Assembly: GCA_943354525.1 (NCBI GenBank)
Contig: CALRCI010000041.1
Coordinates: 1-5,138 of the forward strand
Source of the DNA: Candidatus Nomurabacteria bacterium
GTDB lineage: Bacteria > Patescibacteriota > Minisyncoccia > Phycocordibacterales > UBA9973
Direction: 5' to 3'
Length of the DNA stretch: 5,138 bases
The notes beneath the pieces were generated by a model. That model worked only from the letters and a program-made list of their open reading frames with translations. It did no database searches and was not told where the DNA came from. The translations under genes and the position numbers were made by a program. Positions 4,632-5,138 of this stretch are shown piece by piece (the stretch's first letter is position 1; each line of letters opens with the position of its first letter).

Positions 4632-5138
4632 CTATTTCTTTTCATCGAGGAATGCGAGTGTCATGCGCTGATCCTTTGGTTCGAAGAGCGTGACTTGGAA
4701 ATTGTAGGTCTTGCCAAGTTCAAGCTTCTCGCGGAGTTTCGCTTCGCCGCCAAAGAGGGAATTATGGACGAGACCGGCCACGCCTTCTTTGATCGAAACG
4801 AGCGCGCCATGCTTGTTGAATTTGATGACGACGCCCTTGATGATGTCGCCCTTCTTCAACTTGCCTTCGAATTCTTTCCATGGATTCTCCTTCAAGGCCT
4901 TGATCGAGAGAGAAACTTTGCCGTCTTTGATATCGATGACTTTCGCGCGGATTTTGTCGCCGATCTTGAACATTGTGCGAGGATCATCTACGAGACCCCA
5001 GTCGATTTCAGAGATATGCACGAGACCTTCGAGACCTTCCTCGACTTTGAGGAAGACGCCGAAGTCAACGATGCCGGCCACAGTGGTTTCGAGTTCTTCA
5101 CCGACAGTGTATTTGCCGACGACGGCCTTGCGTTCTTC
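4632..5138 (-). CDS. rpsA: S1 RNA-binding domain protein, probably 30S ribosomal protein S1, C-terminal part (runs off right edge)
   Basis: The last 168 residues of a longer protein are present; the frame is open to the window edge, so an apparent GTG start at 5081 is internal. Two S1 (OB-fold) domains are visible. The first is about residues 11-82 of the visible part: VGEELETTVAGIVDFGVFL, then EGLVHISEI and KVSLSIK. The second is about 96-164: KGDIIKGVVIKFNKHGALV, then AGLVHNSLF and QRMTLAF. They are joined by the typical KALKENPWKEF linker. S1 binds mRNA and helps load it on the 30S subunit. Tandem S1 repeats ending soon after a final domain fit ribosomal protein S1, although other S1-repeat proteins cannot be ruled out without the N-terminus. 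In a genome with few Shine-Dalgarno sites S1 may matter more for initiation; that is inference. The TAG stop lies a few bases from the CTAGTAG repeat. Confidence 0.85.
   Translation of the reverse strand, partial: EERKAVVGKYTVGEELETTVAGIVDFGVFLKVEEGLEGLVHISEIDWGLVDDPRTMFKIGDKIRAKVIDIKDGKVSLSIKALKENPWKEFEGKLKKGDIIKGVVIKFNKHGALVSIKEGVAGLVHNSLFGGEAKLREKLELGKTYNFQVTLFEPKDQRMTLAFLDEKK

Noticed and set aside
4632..5081. Treating the S1 protein as a complete 149-residue gene from GTG 5081
   Set aside because: The frame stays open through the window edge at 5138, and the upstream residues (VGKYTVGEELETT) are the first strand of the same S1 domain.

Overview
The window looks like chromosomal housekeeping DNA from a Candidate Phyla Radiation bacterium (Patescibacteria, probably Parcubacteria-like). 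This is inferred from the tight translation and protein-maturation gene set, the near absence of Shine-Dalgarno sequences, promoters placed directly at start codons, a secreted peptidoglycan-binding-domain protein of a style common in that group, and intergenic repeats built from TCTAAT or CTAGTAG units. No rRNA, tRNA or long marker is present, so this placement is an inference. All genes read through with the standard bacterial code.

Layout. From about 2796 leftward runs a minus-strand operon in the order lepB (signal peptidase I), hisS (histidyl-tRNA synthetase), def (peptide deformylase), fmt (methionyl-tRNA formyltransferase, cut by the left edge). Gaps are 11 nt (lepB-hisS), 86 nt (hisS-def, filled with an AT-rich inverted repeat) and 2 nt (def-fmt). 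Divergently, pth (peptidyl-tRNA hydrolase) starts at 2999, followed 60 nt later by a gene for a secreted protein with a signal peptide and a peptidoglycan-binding domain. That gene converges on the 3' end of an S1-domain gene, probably rpsA (ribosomal protein S1), which enters from the right edge on the minus strand. A 13-bp-stem terminator lies between the convergent genes.

Function. The genes cover initiator-tRNA formylation (fmt), removal of the formyl group (def), histidine charging (hisS), recycling of stalled peptidyl-tRNA (pth), mRNA binding on the ribosome (S1) and cleavage of exported preproteins (lepB). The secreted protein is a plausible LepB substrate.

The unusual content is between the genes. 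The lepB-pth divergent region holds a 133-nt nested imperfect palindrome. It is flanked by two promoters whose -10 boxes both end exactly 6 nt before the ATG, which predicts leaderless mRNAs. Two further dyad repeats occupy the hisS-def gap and surround the convergent terminator. A 26-nt copy of the hisS-def repeat lies in frame inside the fmt coding sequence. I found no mobile-element gene, CRISPR array, tRNA or defence system.
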